DNA of 64,000 bases from Gigaspora margarita (taxonomy: Eukaryota; Glomeromycota; Glomeromycetes; Diversisporales; Gigasporaceae). The translations under genes and the position numbers were made by a program. How positions within the stretch are numbered: position 1 is the first letter of the stretch; every line of letters begins with the position of its first letter. Positions 11,188 through 23,640 of the stretch are shown one piece after another. The notes under the pieces were generated by a model. The model made no database searches. It worked only from the letters and a program-made list of their open reading frames with translations, and had not been told where the DNA came from. Location of the stretch: contig WTPW01000344.1 in NCBI GenBank assembly GCA_009809945.1, forward strand, positions 131,135 through 195,134, given 5' to 3'.

Positions 11188-12796
11188 AACAAGTTATGCG
11201 CCTGCTCATGAGCTGGGAGTATGATTATCTATATTTTTATATTCGTTGATTTAATGTTGTTGTAGTGTTGTCATTCTAAAATGCTAGTAGGTATTTAACT
11301 TTTGATTTCTATTTTACCTTGTAGCAATTCTTTTTTGTTTTAGTAGAATAATGAGATTTGATCTCGTTCTAATAGTTTTTGCTGAATTTTGGTTTAATTT
11401 TAAGTACCGTATATTCGCGTAATAACGCGCAGGGGTAAAATTACAATTTTTGGCCCAAATTAAGCTTAATTTGGACCAAGATTCAAAATACGCTCATGAG
11501 CGTTATTACACGAAAATACGGTAATTGGGTTCTGATTAATTTTGAAATTTGTGATATAATGTTAAGTAGTAATAAAAGAATCACAATTAGGGTATGAATA
11601 GGTACTTTATATTTTAGTTTTTTTAATCATTTTCTGGTCTTGTTAAGAGTAGGGTGGAGTTCCAATTAAGATTAATTGTTATCCTTTTATCCAATAAGCT
11701 ATTACAATCGATGGGAGAGCTTATAGGGTTTTGGACCAATTTAGCTTCGATCATGAACAAATAGTGGTTAAGGTTAAATGGTTTAAATCAATAAACTAAC
11801 ACACATAATTACAGGTTATAGAGTTTCTTTTTATTAGAAAACTCTATACGTCAGATTATTACAATAATTTTAAATACTATCCACAATTATTAACAATCAT
11901 TCTAATAATCGTCTTTCTTTCACGAACTGAAACTACACCCTTATATATTTTTAATTCCTTTGAGATTTTTAATCTCTAGCTTGGAGCTTAGGAATTAGAA
12001 CTGCCTAAAATTTTTTTTAATCGTTTAATCGTTTAACCATTTAACTGTTAATTTGACTGGCATTAAAATAATTCCAGCCCACACCAACATAATTTTCTCA
12101 GAACTATAGAGCAATTTTTAAATGGTTAAACAGTTCTAATTCTTATTGGAGCTTCAATCTCTCGATTAGAGTTTAATCACTCACATCTTTCGATTGGAGC
12201 TTTAATCATTTAATTGGAGTCTTAATCAACTGCTTAAAACTTCAATCTCCTGATTGAAGCAACTGTGTTACAAGCTATACCAAAATAAGAAATTCAAAAA
12301 ATAATGACAGTAATAAAAAAAAATGAACAAAAAAATTGAGAATGATACCAGATATCCATTTTTTTAATTCAGATATCTGAATGGATTTACTGAAACATCT
12401 GACTAGTATTACATGATTTAGTACCATTAATGAGACAAATTGAATAGTAACAAAATTATGTGATCTTGGTTGATAATTCGTGAGATAATTGGTCACTAGA
12501 TGTTCAGGAAGTCAGCCCTAGAATAATCAAAATTTAGAGTTGAACATTGTTACTGAGCTTATAGAGTTTTGAACCAATTTAGCTTTAATTGTGAGCAAAT
12601 TGTGAGTAAGATTAAATTATTTAAACTAATAAATAAACACATATAATTACAGATTATAGGTTTCTCTTTGTTAACATAAATTAATATATTGGTTTGTTAC
12701 AGTAATACTAAATATTATTAACAATTGTTTTAATCACCTTTCACAGACTAAAACTACACCCTTATAATATATCTTTAATTTGAATAGGAGCTTCAA
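11188..12796. repeat. 1.6-kb direct repeat, copy 1
   Basis: Nearly base-for-base identical to 14312-15921. The differences I see are one extra g in the second copy (taattttgctc) and one N. Inside are a small MITE and two diverged LTR-like sub-repeats (11718-12340 and 12556-12796, both starting agcttatagrgtttt). This copy breaks off at 12796, next to an N, exactly where SLR coding sequence begins. Confidence 0.9.
11405..11523. mobile_element. Small MITE, CCGTATTTTCGCG termini, TA duplication
   Basis: TA|CCGTATATTCGCG ... CGAAAATACGG|TA, with central palindrome aaattaagcttaattt. About 117 bp. A diverged copy is at 26382-26505. Confidence 0.85.
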
Positions 12797-13964
12797 NATC
12801 ATAACAACATCCAACATGATATGTTCCACTAGCGTGACCCATCTCTGCAGATTTTTGATAATAAATGAACGCCTTATGTTCATCCTTTTCAACTCCAATT
12901 CCATTTTGATAACAATATCCAACATTATATGTTCCATCAGCATCCTCCAACTCTGCAGATTTTTGATAATAAATGAATGCCTTATGTTCGTCCTTTTCAG
13001 CTCCAATTCCTTCATCATAGCAAGTTCCAACATTATATGTTCCACTAGCATGACCCATCTCTGCAGATTTTTGATAATAAATGAATGCCTTATGTTCATC
13101 CTTTTCAACTCCAACTCCTTGAAAATAACAATTTCCGACGTTATTTGTTCCATCAGCATCTCCCAACTCTGCAGATTTTTGATAATAAATGAATGCCTTA
13201 TGTTCATCCTTTTCAACTCCAATTCCAAAATGATAACAATATCCAACATTATATATTCCCATTAACATTCCCATTTTTGCGGATTTTTGATAATACATAA
13301 ATGCCTTATGTTTATCCTCTTCAACTTCGATTCCATTTTGATAAAAATAACCAACTTGAAAAATTCCATCAGCATTTTCCATATCTGCTGATTTTTGATA
13401 ATATATTAATGCTTTACGATTATCCTCTTCAACTCCGATTCCATTTTGATAAAAATATCCAATTTGAAACATTCCTTGGGCACTACCCATATTTGCAGAT
13501 TTTAGATAATGGGTGAATGCTTCATGTTCATTTTTTTCAACTCCAATCCCATTTTGATAGCAATAGCCAACTTTATATACACCATAAGCATTACACATAT
13601 TAGCCAATTCTTGATAATAATTAAATGCTCTATATTCGCCCTTTTCAACTCCAATTCCATCTTTATAACAGTCGCCAAGTGCAAGTCTTCCATTAATGTT
13701 CCCCATTTCTGCAGATTTTTGATAATAAATGAATGCCATATNTTCATCTTTTTCAACACCAATTCCATCTTTATAACAGTTACCAAGCTCAAATATTCCA
13801 TTAATGTTTTTCATCTCTGCAGATTTTTGATAATAATCGAATACCTTACGTTCATCCGTTTTAACACCAATTCCATCGGAATCTTCTATTTCAGTAGATA
13901 CTTGATAAAGTGGAAACAAGACATTATCACTATTCGCATCACTTAATAACTCTTCATTCAACAT
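12762..13964 (-). CDS. Sel1-like-repeat (SLR) protein, 3' end fused to repeat DNA
   Basis: A 400-codon single-exon frame starting MLNEELLSDANSDN at 13964. After about 45 residues come nine full 36-residue SLR units and a partial tenth, with consensus KAFIYYQKSAEMG.A.GTYNVG.CY..GIGVEKDEH. SLRs are TPR-like helix pairs that scaffold protein interactions, often in signalling, and in fungi of this type they are frequently paired with protein kinases. No kinase domain is present here. The last four units are almost identical in DNA, a sign of recent unit gain. After CYD the frame crosses an N at 12797 and ends in EAPIQIKDIL, which is encoded by the 1.6-kb repeat. The native C-terminus is therefore missing or the join is an assembly error. 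Another N lies at 13742. Confidence 0.75.
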   Translation of the reverse strand: MLNEELLSDANSDNVLFPLYQVSTEIEDSDGIGVKTDERKVFDYYQKSAEMKNINGIFELGNCYKDGIGVEKDEXMAFIYYQKSAEMGNINGRLALGDCYKDGIGVEKGEYRAFNYYQELANMCNAYGVYKVGYCYQNGIGVEKNEHEAFTHYLKSANMGSAQGMFQIGYFYQNGIGVEEDNRKALIYYQKSADMENADGIFQVGYFYQNGIEVEEDKHKAFMYYQKSAKMGMLMGIYNVGYCYHFGIGVEKDEHKAFIYYQKSAELGDADGTNNVGNCYFQGVGVEKDEHKAFIYYQKSAEMGHASGTYNVGTCYDEGIGAEKDEHKAFIYYQKSAELEDADGTYNVGYCYQNGIGVEKDEHKAFIYYQKSAEMGHASGTYHVGCCYDXEAPIQIKDIL

Positions 13965-14195
13965 TATTAACGTAGAAAATAAAAATTATAATACTGATTG
14001 TTTTCGAAGTAATGGCTTTTTTTTTTAACAATAAATGTAGATTAAATCCGTACAATTAATAACTTGATCCAAAAAGTACATTATAATGTGCTACGACATA
14101 TATTACGCATGCGTCATGCTGATAATAATTTGACGGCATATAAAAAAAGGAAAATTATATAACTAGATGGTTGTGATTGTGCGATGATACTGCGA

Positions 14196-14240
14196 TGCAC
14201 CTTATAAAGACGATACATGCATTAAAATCCTAATTAATTA
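14196..14240 (-). promoter_or_regulatory. Candidate core-promoter module upstream of the SLR gene
   Basis: In gene sense it reads GATTTTAATGCATGTATC followed by CTTTATAAGGTGC, about 240 bp before the ATG. Related sequence lies upstream of the BTB-TLDc gene at 29355-29405 and 29551-29604. CTTTATAAGG is TATA-like. Confidence 0.4.
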
Positions 14241-14311
14241 ACTACAATAAAGTATGTAACAGTCATAGGACATGTCCCCTTGAAATAAGTTTAAAATAAG
14301 TTTATAATAAA

Positions 14312-15921
14312 AACAAGTTATGCGCCTGCTCATGAGCTGGGAGTATGATTATCTATATTTTTATATTCGTTGATTTAATGTTGTTGTAGTGTTGTCATTC
14401 TAAAATGCTAGTAGGTATTTAACTTTTGATTTCTATTTTACCTTGTAGCAATTCTTTTTTGTTTTAGTAGAATAATGAGATTTGATCTCGTTCTAATAGT
14501 TTTTGCTGAATTTTGGTNTAATTTTAAGTACCGTATATTCGCGTAATAACGCGCAGGGGTAAAATTACAATTTTTGGCCCAAATTAAGCTTAATTTGGAC
14601 CAAGATTCAAAATACGCTCATGAGCGTTATTACACGAAAATACGGTAATTGGGTTCTGATTAATTTTGAAATTTGTGATATAATGTTAAGTAGTAATAAA
14701 AGAATCACAATTAGGGTATGAATAGGTACTTTATATTTTAGTTTTTTTAATCATTTTCTGGTCTTGTTAAGAGTAGGGTGGAGTTCCAATTAAGATTAAT
14801 TGTTATCCTTTTATCCAATAAGCTATTACAATCGATGGGAGAGCTTATAGGGTTTTGGACCAATTTAGCTTCGATCATGAACAAATAGTGGTTAAGGTTA
14901 AATGGTTTAAATCAATAAACTAACACACATAATTACAGGTTATAGAGTTTCTTTTTATTAGAAAACTCTATACGTCAGATTATTACAATAATTTTAAATA
15001 CTATCCACAATTATTAACAATCATTCTAATAATCGTCTTTCTTTCACGAACTGAAACTACACCCTTATATATTTTTAATTCCTTTGAGATTTTTAATCTC
15101 TAGCTTGGAGCTTAGGAATTAGAACTGCCTAAAATTTTTTTTAATCGTTTAATCGTTTAACCATTTAACTGTTAATTTGACTGGCATTAAAATAATTCCA
15201 GCCCACACCAACATAATTTTGCTCAGAACTATAGAGCAATTTTTAAATGGTTAAACAGTTCTAATTCTTATTGGAGCTTCAATCTCTCGATTAGAGTTTA
15301 ATCACTCACATCTTTCGATTGGAGCTTTAATCATTTAATTGGAGTCTTAATCAACTGCTTAAAACTTCAATCTCCTGATTGAAGCAACTGTGTTACAAGC
15401 TATACCAAAATAAGAAATTCAAAAAATAATGACAGTAATAAAAAAAAATGAACAAAAAAATTGAGAATGATACCAGATATCCATTTTTTTAATTCAGATA
15501 TCTGAATGGATTTACTGAAACATCTGACTAGTATTACATGATTTAGTACCATTAATGAGACAAATTGAATAGTAACAAAATTATGTGATCTTGGTTGATA
15601 ATTCGTGAGATAATTGGTCACTAGATGTTCAGGAAGTCAGCCCTAGAATAATCAAAATTTAGAGTTGAACATTGTTACTGAGCTTATAGAGTTTTGAACC
15701 AATTTAGCTTTAATTGTGAGCAAATTGTGAGTAAGATTAAATTATTTAAACTAATAAATAAACACATATAATTACAGATTATAGGTTTCTCTTTGTTAAC
15801 ATAAATTAATATATTGGTTTGTTACAGTAATACTAAATATTATTAACAATTGTTTTAATCACCTTTCACAGACTAAAACTACACCCTTATAATATATCTT
15901 TAATTTGAATAGGAGCTTCAA
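14312..15921. repeat. 1.6-kb direct repeat, copy 2
   Basis: Second copy of 11188-12796. Unlike the first copy it continues past the shared end into further ggagcttcaatctc repeats to about 16090. The second LTR-like sub-repeat (from 15681) is therefore complete here and truncated in copy 1. Confidence 0.9.
14529..14647. mobile_element. Small MITE, CCGTATTTTCGCG family, duplicated copy
   Basis: Identical to 11405-11523 because it lies in the duplicated 1.6-kb repeat. Termini and TA flanks are intact. Confidence 0.85.
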
Positions 15922-18201
15922 TCTCTCACTTGGAGCTTCAATTTCTTGATTGGAGCTTTAATTTCTTAATAGGAGCTTTAATCTCTCGATTAGAACTTTA
16001 ATCACCCAACTGTGTTACAAACTATATCAAAATAAGAATTCATAAAATAAAGACAATAATAAAATTATATAAAACCAAAAAAAATTGAGCATGCATTATT
16101 CCTCACTTGGAAAGATGAGCTCGTGAATCACCTATTCCATTCTTTCTTTTTAATTGTATGTATATAGTTGGTGGTGAGGTCTTATTAGTCCAAGTGATTT
16201 CTTTGGGTCAAGTATAAGAGAAGCACAAGATGCCTTTGGGATTTTGTTTAAGATTTATTTTTTTGACTATACGATGTCCTTATGTTCATCCACTTTTCAT
16301 AGTCACCATAATTATCTTTTTTAAACAAATGCTACATCAGATCACCAGGTCCATTTTTACTAGTTTGCATTACTATTATAGGGTAATTTATCAAATGCAA
16401 CTCCATCATTATTACAGAGAAAATCTCAGTGCCCTTTATTTAATTCTGACTTCCTGATCAATCAACATTATCCAACCAGCCTTTATATCATGTTATTGTT
16501 ATTATTCTTACATTCTGCCAGTTTCATAACATTAATTTTTTTGCTAGTATGTTTTCCTATACCTGATAAACTTAATGTGTGTGAAACTTTTTTCAACTAA
16601 ATATTATTATTAATCTGACCGTTCTCTTTATTAACTTTCGCAATAATACTTAACTCACTGCATGATGTCATTTTAACCTTTTGTTCCTCACATATTGTCA
16701 CCTTTATCTGAATTTTTAAACAATTCGACCTTCAATTAGCTCAGGTTTCTAACATTAATCTGAGTTAAAGTCGTGAAAAAAGATGTATTAGTTAGATAGC
16801 ATTGTTTTACATATCGTATAACAATGAGTAGGTCTTAAGAATAGTTATGTATGCGCTGCGAGGTTTAAGGTTGATGATCTTAATCTGAATTTGGGCTAGG
16901 TGGCTGATTCATGGCCGAAATTCCAGATGTTAAGTAGGTTGGTATGGGTTTATGCTATGTTGGGTATAATTAAGGATTTTAAGGTTAGATTAGGGTTATT
17001 GTTTATTGATGAGTTAGGTAATAACGACGAATTGTAATTTATTGAGTTTTGTTGGAGCAAAATGAATTATGCCCTTTTTATTAACTCAAGTATTTTATTA
17101 TACATTTTTAATCTATAACAGTTCAAGACCACTATCTTAAGCTTCGAACCACTTCTGGTAGTCCCAGACCAGGATCTATGGTTTCAAACTATTGTTCGTG
17201 ACCCAGAACTTAGATCCGGGGGGCCAAACCATGACCTATCTTAGTCATATACTAAAAAAAAAATACATTGTTCAGGGCAAATACCCTAACTATGTTCAGG
17301 GCAGAATTACACAAAAGAAAAATAAAATAAAATAAGTTTACAATACCGAATTTCTATGAATAGATAAACAAATAATGGATTTGAACTCTACTTTTGGTAA
17401 TTCCATAGTGTTAATGTTCAAGAGGCGTGCATGTTTTAAAATATCAATAAAGTGAAAAAAAATAGTACAAACATATGAATGAAAAGCATTTCTATCGATT
17501 ATTGAGCTTTTTGAACTAAAAATACAACAATTAATTTTTTAAATTTTTTATATTTGGTAATTAAAATATGCAATATTTTTATTAATTTATTCATGCATTT
17601 TAATAATAATGGATCTCCTTTTTAATCGTTATTTATTTGCAACTATTTTTATATATATATATATATTTTACCAATTAAGGTTAGGTAATTGTCCTATATT
17701 TAGTAATTAAGATATGCATTATTTTATTCGTGCGAAAAAATTGGACTTCTTTTTTAATTGTCATTTGCAATTTATTCTATATATACAACCGATGTTCGTT
17801 AAGCGAAAAATTTTGAGAGCGCTTGAGCATTGCGCAGCGCTTCGCATGCACTGCTCTTACGCAAGCGCAGCACATGTGTGCGCAAAAGAATTGAATATAG
17901 ACTACAATCGGTTGAAATTTGTGAAACCCAATATTTCCAAAAAAGTTAAGTCAAAGAAAATCAATTGCCAAAAATAAAATGTCAAATACAACTAAAATTT
18001 ACCAGAAAAGTAATTTAGAGTAACACCAAGCGTTAACAATTATTTCTAAGCGCTAATGTATTAATAATGATATTTACATAATTTTAGGAAACCAGTTGTT
18101 TTTTCTCCATTGATAAGGTAATATGTAAAATAATTCAATTTCTGCTAGAAACTGCGTATATTAAAAATAATTATAATAAAAAAAAAACAATTTTTTTTGT
18201 T
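15922..18201. other. Intergenic; tail of the repeat then unannotated AT-rich DNA
   Basis: To about 16090 there are tandem ggagctttaatctc units, and then tgtgttacaaactatatcaaaataag as at 12262 and 15386. No gene is recognised beyond that. A TA microsatellite lies at about 17649-17668, and a GC-rich spot with several gcgc words at 17818-17884. Confidence 0.5.
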
Positions 18202-20800
18202 TTAGAAACTTATAATTAATAAATAAAAAAAAATTATTACCTTTGTTTTTTGAAATAAGAATAATTCCTTTCTGTTTGTCTCAGGAATTGCATTATATAA
18301 CAAACTAATAAATAAATTCATCAAATAGATGGTTATAAAAAAAAAAATCGTTAATACCCAAAAAGACAAATAAGTTAATCGCTTATAAATCATATAACAA
18401 ATTGATTTAATTGATCAAATTGTTCTTATGTATGTACCGTTAATGGAGATAGAATAGAATAAAGAATTACAAAAGAATACCTGCTAACATTAATATACAG
18501 CCAATACAGGTATTGGGAAATTCAGTAAGTGTAGCATTTTTAGAGGCTGTTCCGTCTCCTGAAATTGAATAGTAAGCAGTTACAAGATTCCAAGGATCAT
18601 TTGAATCATTTGAATGGCCAGGTTGACTTAAAGAAAAATTGGTTATTGGTCGTAGCAAAATATGTAAGGAATGTGCAAAGGCGAATACAAAAAAAACCAA
18701 GATTACTAAAAAAGAAAAAACACTTTGTGCAACTCCGATAATCATTGCAAAAATAAGCACCAGTAATTTCAACCATACGAAAGAATGCTAGAAATTTGAT
18801 TCAAAAAAACAATGTTGAAATTGTAGCATCCCATAATGGAATTTCAGATAATTCTAACCAAGATATAGAAGTTGATATAGGTAATAAAATAGCTAATACA
18901 TCTTAAAATATAAATATTCTTAGATCTTATGCTAAATTTTATAAACTTTGAAATGATTAAAAACTAAAAAAATAATAATTGAATCTTAATACCAGAATAA
19001 TTCCAAGGATCGGAAATCCAGGATGATGGTGAATAAATAAATTGCCGTAATTCAAACCAAGATGTAAAATTCCAAGTATTATAGTTGTAATTAATGGACT
19101 TTCTTGCGTAATTTGAGGTAGTTCATTGATATAGCAACGACCACTAAAAAACAACACATAAAAGCTACATAAAAAATCCATATAGCCAAAAAATAATATT
19201 TTCCATAATTGTTCCATTTGAAATTAATAAGCGCTTGACCATTCCACCATTTATAAAGTTCCGAGTATTCATAATCACAAAAAGGACTAGAATTAGGAAA
19301 AAGCAATTCCTTCCAAGGATTATAAGTTTTAGTATAAAAACTAAATTTTGGCAATGGAAAAATTATAAGTAATGCTGGATTCTCTTCAGGTCGTTTTCGA
19401 TAATTTTTTTCTTCAAAAAAAGCAAAAATTATTGCTTTGATATTTTCAACAAATGTAATAATTTTTGTAGTATAATAAGAATTAGAAAGTTGTAAATACT
19501 TTCTATGGTTTTGAAGATGTGATTTTGTAGAGAACCTTCCAACTGCAATCTCTTTTTCCATACTTGATAGAGTAAATGATGAATGTGATAAAAATTGGTC
19601 TAATAAATCAGGAGATTTTACAAACAAATCATTAATTGAAAAAGAGATAATCTCTAATAATTTAAGGTTTGCCAAAAAGTTATCTTTCTCTGATTTTATA
19701 TTTATCCTAATACATTCTACATACAATTACTCCATCATTTGATGGACTTTATTTTTTAAAAAACTTTTTAAAAGCTCTTGTCCATATAATGCCATTGTTA
19801 TTTCATTCTGAATATAGCCATTTAATAATTCTCTAAAAGTATATCTCCTATCCCTGCATAAATTCTCATAATTGGGAGTGATCTCATCATAGTCTGGTGG
19901 TGGTAATGAACATTTTTCATGATTTTGTAATTCATTAAGCAACTTTTGGATTAGTGGTTTTTTGCAAAAAATTGTTTCTTTTATATATAGTTTCCTTTTC
20001 TACATAGCCTGATATCATTCATTTTTTAATACCTTTTTCATGTAGAAAACTATATTTAAAGGTAAACCCTTTGTAATATCGCAATCTAATTTTATTTTTT
20101 TGCCAAACTGACAAAATTAATAAACCAATAGATGTAACAACTACCAAATCATTATTTAATAAATCATACCTATAAACAAACTTTTTTGGAGGTTTTTCTG
20201 GTTCTTTTAGATGTTCAGGATAAATTTCCATTCTAAAGATTTCTATTCATTTTTAGTTAAATCAAAATTTTGAGCATTTATTACTCTTCTATTACTGGTT
20301 ATTGTCCATTTTACTAATGATTTCTTCATATAATTCTTGTATTTTCTTGGGAATATAATCATCACCATTTTTACCTTTATTTTTACTTAATATGTTCTTC
20401 AAGATATCCTCTATCTGAGATTTGCTTGGTAGAACTCTTATTTCGTTTTGATCTACTAATTTTTCTCTTAAGTATTTGATCCTATGTTTTCTAGAAAGCT
20501 CTTGAACATACAAACGTCCTTCTCATATACTATATATTTTTCATCATTTAAGGTTTTAAATTTTGAAAAAGTTTTTCCATTTGATATTGAAAGTTCTTTA
20601 CACAGACTTGGAATGGTTTTAGTGTAAAATGCTGAAGATAATAAGGATCTCTTGTTTCAAGATTATTATCATCAAAAAACAAAATTAATCTTTCTCCATC
20701 ATCGGATGAAATAAAGTCTAGATGTGATAATGATATGTCATTTTCATATTTAATTTTATCTATTAATTCGTGATCCATATACCAAATAGTGAAAATCTAT
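18202..20800 (-). pseudogene. TRP-like ion-transport channel, decayed
   Basis: Successive minus-strand fragments keep the order of a large fungal ion-transport protein. From the 5' end they are a WD-like scrap (IFTIWYMDHEL), HLDFISSDDGERLI, IKYLREKL..RVLPSKSQIE, a cytosolic linker, SELYKWWNGQALINFKWN..GKYY, S1 (YFLAIWIFYVAFMCCFLVVV), S2 (PLITTIILGILHLGL), S3/S4 (DVLAILLPISTSISWLE), S5 (FSFLVILVFFVFAFAHSLHILL), the pore stretch NDPWNLVTAYYSISGDG, and S6 (FWVLTIFFFITIYLMNLFI) at 18202-18393. Frame changes occur near 19115 and 18750, an in-frame TGA near 18827, and several others further 5', too many to be introns. The 5' end stops at about 20805, at the edge of the foldback element 20808-21206. 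I read it as a pseudogene cut at its N-terminal propeller. Confidence 0.75.
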
Positions 20801-20807
20801 AATATAT

Positions 20808-21206
20808 GGGAAAATCAATTATTGTTTATCAAATTTCTGGAATCTGGCACTGTCAGAGCAATAACGATTTTTTTATTAAGCTAACCTTTCTTCTCCACTA
20901 AACAAAAATCGTAGAGCACATTCTTGCGATTCTAATGGTGGTAAAATCATTAAAATAGGACCAGCGACCATTTAGAGTTTCTAATATTGTTTACATAGAA
21001 ACTTTATATAGTCGCGAAAAGTTTTTAATGATATCTTGTGATATACTGGTCCAATTTTAATGATTTTACCACCATTAGAAGCACAATAATGTGCTCTACA
21101 ACTTTTATTTAGTGGAGAAGAAAGGCTAGCTTAGTAAAAATTCGTTATTGATCTGATAGTGCCAGATTCAGAAATTTTGATAAACAATACCGGTAATTGA
21201 TTTTCC
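20808..21206. mobile_element. Foldback element, about 160-bp arms
   Basis: The left arm begins gaaaatcaattattg and ends aaaataggaccag. It is mirrored by ctggtccaatttta .. caattgattttc at the right. The arms share words such as ggtggtaaaatcatt and gtagagcacat. The centre is about 80 bp and non-coding. It sits at the truncated 5' end of the channel pseudogene. Confidence 0.8.
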
Positions 21207-21223
21207 CCAATTTTACTATAAAT

Positions 21224-21487
21224 GGGGGATGGCTAAAGTCATGTACCCACGTGATTTTTTGAAAATTTAGGGTTAGAGCCTGTTTAGCATTAGGGTCGGG
21301 TTAGGGGTAGAACCTTCTTGGCATTTTTTATTAATGGCCCAAGACAGGTTTGAACTGCCGTTTTTATGTTCTTGCATTTTTTTTGTTTTTTGTCTTCTTT
21401 GGGCTGATCCGCGTGAACAAAATTTTGCGACTCCGGTTGGTTGATTTACACAAAATGTCACGTGGGTACATGGCTTTAGACAACCCC
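21224..21487. mobile_element. MITE with about 31-bp inverted termini
   Basis: Left ggggatggctaaagtcatgtacccacgtga, right tcacgtgggtacatggctttagacaacccc (inverse). Interior motifs are agggttagagcc and aatggcccaagacaggtttgaactgcc. No coding was confirmed. It is separated from the foldback by under 20 bases. Confidence 0.75.
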
Positions 21488-21957
21488 TATATATGGTAAT
21501 TATGCAGCCCTGTTTGGTATACGGATCACGAATTAATTATTAAATTATAAAACATTAAATTAATATTCTCTAAAGGATCAAAAATTATTCATGGGTGGTA
21601 CATCCATCTTATTCCTTATGAAATGACAATTAGAGATTTTTTTATAAAACTTACAACTAGAGAAATTTCTTCTAAGTGTAATATTGATATTCTAGATTAT
21701 GAAATAATAGACATGCTGAGATAAGTCAAATACAGAAAGTGACTATATCCCAAGTTAGCCTTAACTATAATATTATAGAGGTTACAACAAGTGTAGGCAT
21801 TATCAACTCAAAAAAGATAACAATGTAAACTCTAATTTGGGACTGCAGCAAAACAGTTTAATTATTCTAATGCAAAATGCATGCTGAAACTAGTTATATT
21901 TCCTGACTTTCATACAAACTAAAAAAATGAATAATAAACAAAAATTGCATAGCAATA

Positions 21958-22188
21958 TTGTTGATTGGATTCAATGCTATAGTGGAGGATGGTCTATATA
22001 GTCATATACTAATATGCAAAAGGCAATTTGTTACTTGTTTGACTGAAATGATTTGGTATATTGATATGCAGGATCACCAAAAATTCAAAGATTGTAGTTA
22101 TCACATGCCTGAACTTTTTCTCAAATTTTTTGGTCACACAAATCCAAAATTATATAAGCAATCACAAAAGCTCTTTGATGTAAATTAA
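21958..22188 (+). pseudogene. Unclassified repeat-derived coding fragment
   Basis: A 76-codon frame that reads like real protein (TEMIWYIDMQDHQKFKDCSYHMPELFLKFFGHTNPKL in part), with Cys/His residues and normal codon structure. It has no start context and stops on both sides. I suspect a transposon protein relic but cannot name the family. Confidence 0.3.
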
Positions 22189-23640
22189 TTAAATTTATAT
22201 TGTCAAGCACTAGCCCTATATGCTACTTCATTATGGATACTAAAGAATAATTTCAATTGGCTCTTGTCTGTTAGATAATTTCATTGTAACTATTTTGAAT
22301 TATGTGGGTTTTTTGCAATAGCAATGCAAAATTATAGCCACTAATTACACATCAGAAACTCTAGTGAAAACCATTAATCAGGCTACAATAGTTCAAATCC
22401 ATAAGCAAAATGTTTGGTAACCCCTATTGATAAATTCAAATATTCAAATCTTGAATGGCATATCCACTGATTTGGTTTCACCCCGAAATTAGGCAATCAT
22501 GATCGAGAATTATTTGCTATTAAAATTTATTACAAAGTGAGTTTTGACAACAATGGTCTTTTAAACTTACTTATAATCCATAATTAAGTGTATAGAATAT
22601 TGTAATATCTACATGTTTAATTATTGGCTGAAAATAAGTTAAAAAGGTAGTTTTTCTGAAAAGTTCTTCCAAATTTACCCTTACCCATTATACAACCGAT
22701 TGTTCAATGACAAACTGATCCTTTTCTACCCAAAAATACCAAAACACTTAACAACTAGTAATAGTGCTTCCTTTTACAGCTTGGCGTAGCTGTTCTTTGA
22801 ATATTTATTGCTTATTTATCTCATATAGAGGCCAAAAACTATTTTATTTGAAGGTTTTATTTGTTATTCTTCACGTTACTTAATAGCAGAAGTTTGTGTA
22901 ATGGTTTATCGAAAAAAGACCCCTAAAAATCAAATCAGTGGATATGGTTACTTGATGAGTTGCAATTATGGAAACCAGTAGATCTTGAGGAGTTCCTGCC
23001 AACTGACCCATGTATGTACAAAAAAAAATAAATAAATAAAATAAAATTGCTAGCTTATATTAAAATTTGAACATACTTGTTAGCCTATCTCTTTTTTAAG
23101 TTAATTAGAGGTTTGGTCAACCAAATTCGTATGTCAATCAAATTTATATATTTTGATCAATTATTGATATCTCATATTAAAATAATCAAATACTATCAAA
23201 ATCAACAAGATTTGATCACTTAATTACAAGATATTAATGATAGATCAAACAAACCTATAATTATAATTTTCAATAAAGATATTAAATTGATTTAGTAGGT
23301 TTTATATATTAAAGCTGCTAAAATATTTAAAATTTCTTAGCTTAAATTTATAAATTTTTTGTTCCAGACAAAGAATATATTATATACCAGATTTATCTCA
23401 TGCATTTTTCTTCAAAATCAGGAAGTATTAATTCAACACTAGGAATAATACTTTTAATACAATTTCAATATAGAAAAATTGATAAACAAGCTAATAAAAA
23501 GAAAATTTTACAAGAGAACCAGTGGACCATAAATGAACAGCAAGCAGATGAACCCCATTATTATATATAAGCAATGTGAATAAACTATTTATATACTTGT
23601 AATTTATTTCTCCTAATGGCTAAGCCTTCATCTCTCTGAA
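22189..23640. other. Transposon debris and AT-rich DNA
   Basis: No intact gene. 22458-22475 (catatccactgatttg) is mirrored at 22931-22946 (caaatcagtggatatg), a possible 490-bp element with short inverted ends. Short frame fragments around 22950-23010 and 23400-23520 look coding-like but broken. Confidence 0.4.

Noticed and set aside
12275-12496. 73-codon minus frame, also at 15400-15621
   Set aside because: It lies in the duplicated repeat, is AT-driven and hydrophobic, and has no family signature.
12780-13946. Plus-strand frames over the SLR gene
   Set aside because: Antisense shadows of the 108-bp repeats. The minus strand has the recognised SLR family.
16260-16300. cgatgtccttatgttcatcc, resembling SLR coding on the minus strand
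   Set aside because: Only one short word matches, too little to call a relic.
17714-17977. 87-codon plus frame with a GC-rich Ala/His/Cys stretch
   Set aside because: Composition changes abruptly inside the frame, there is no recognised domain or intron structure, and it is probably chance.
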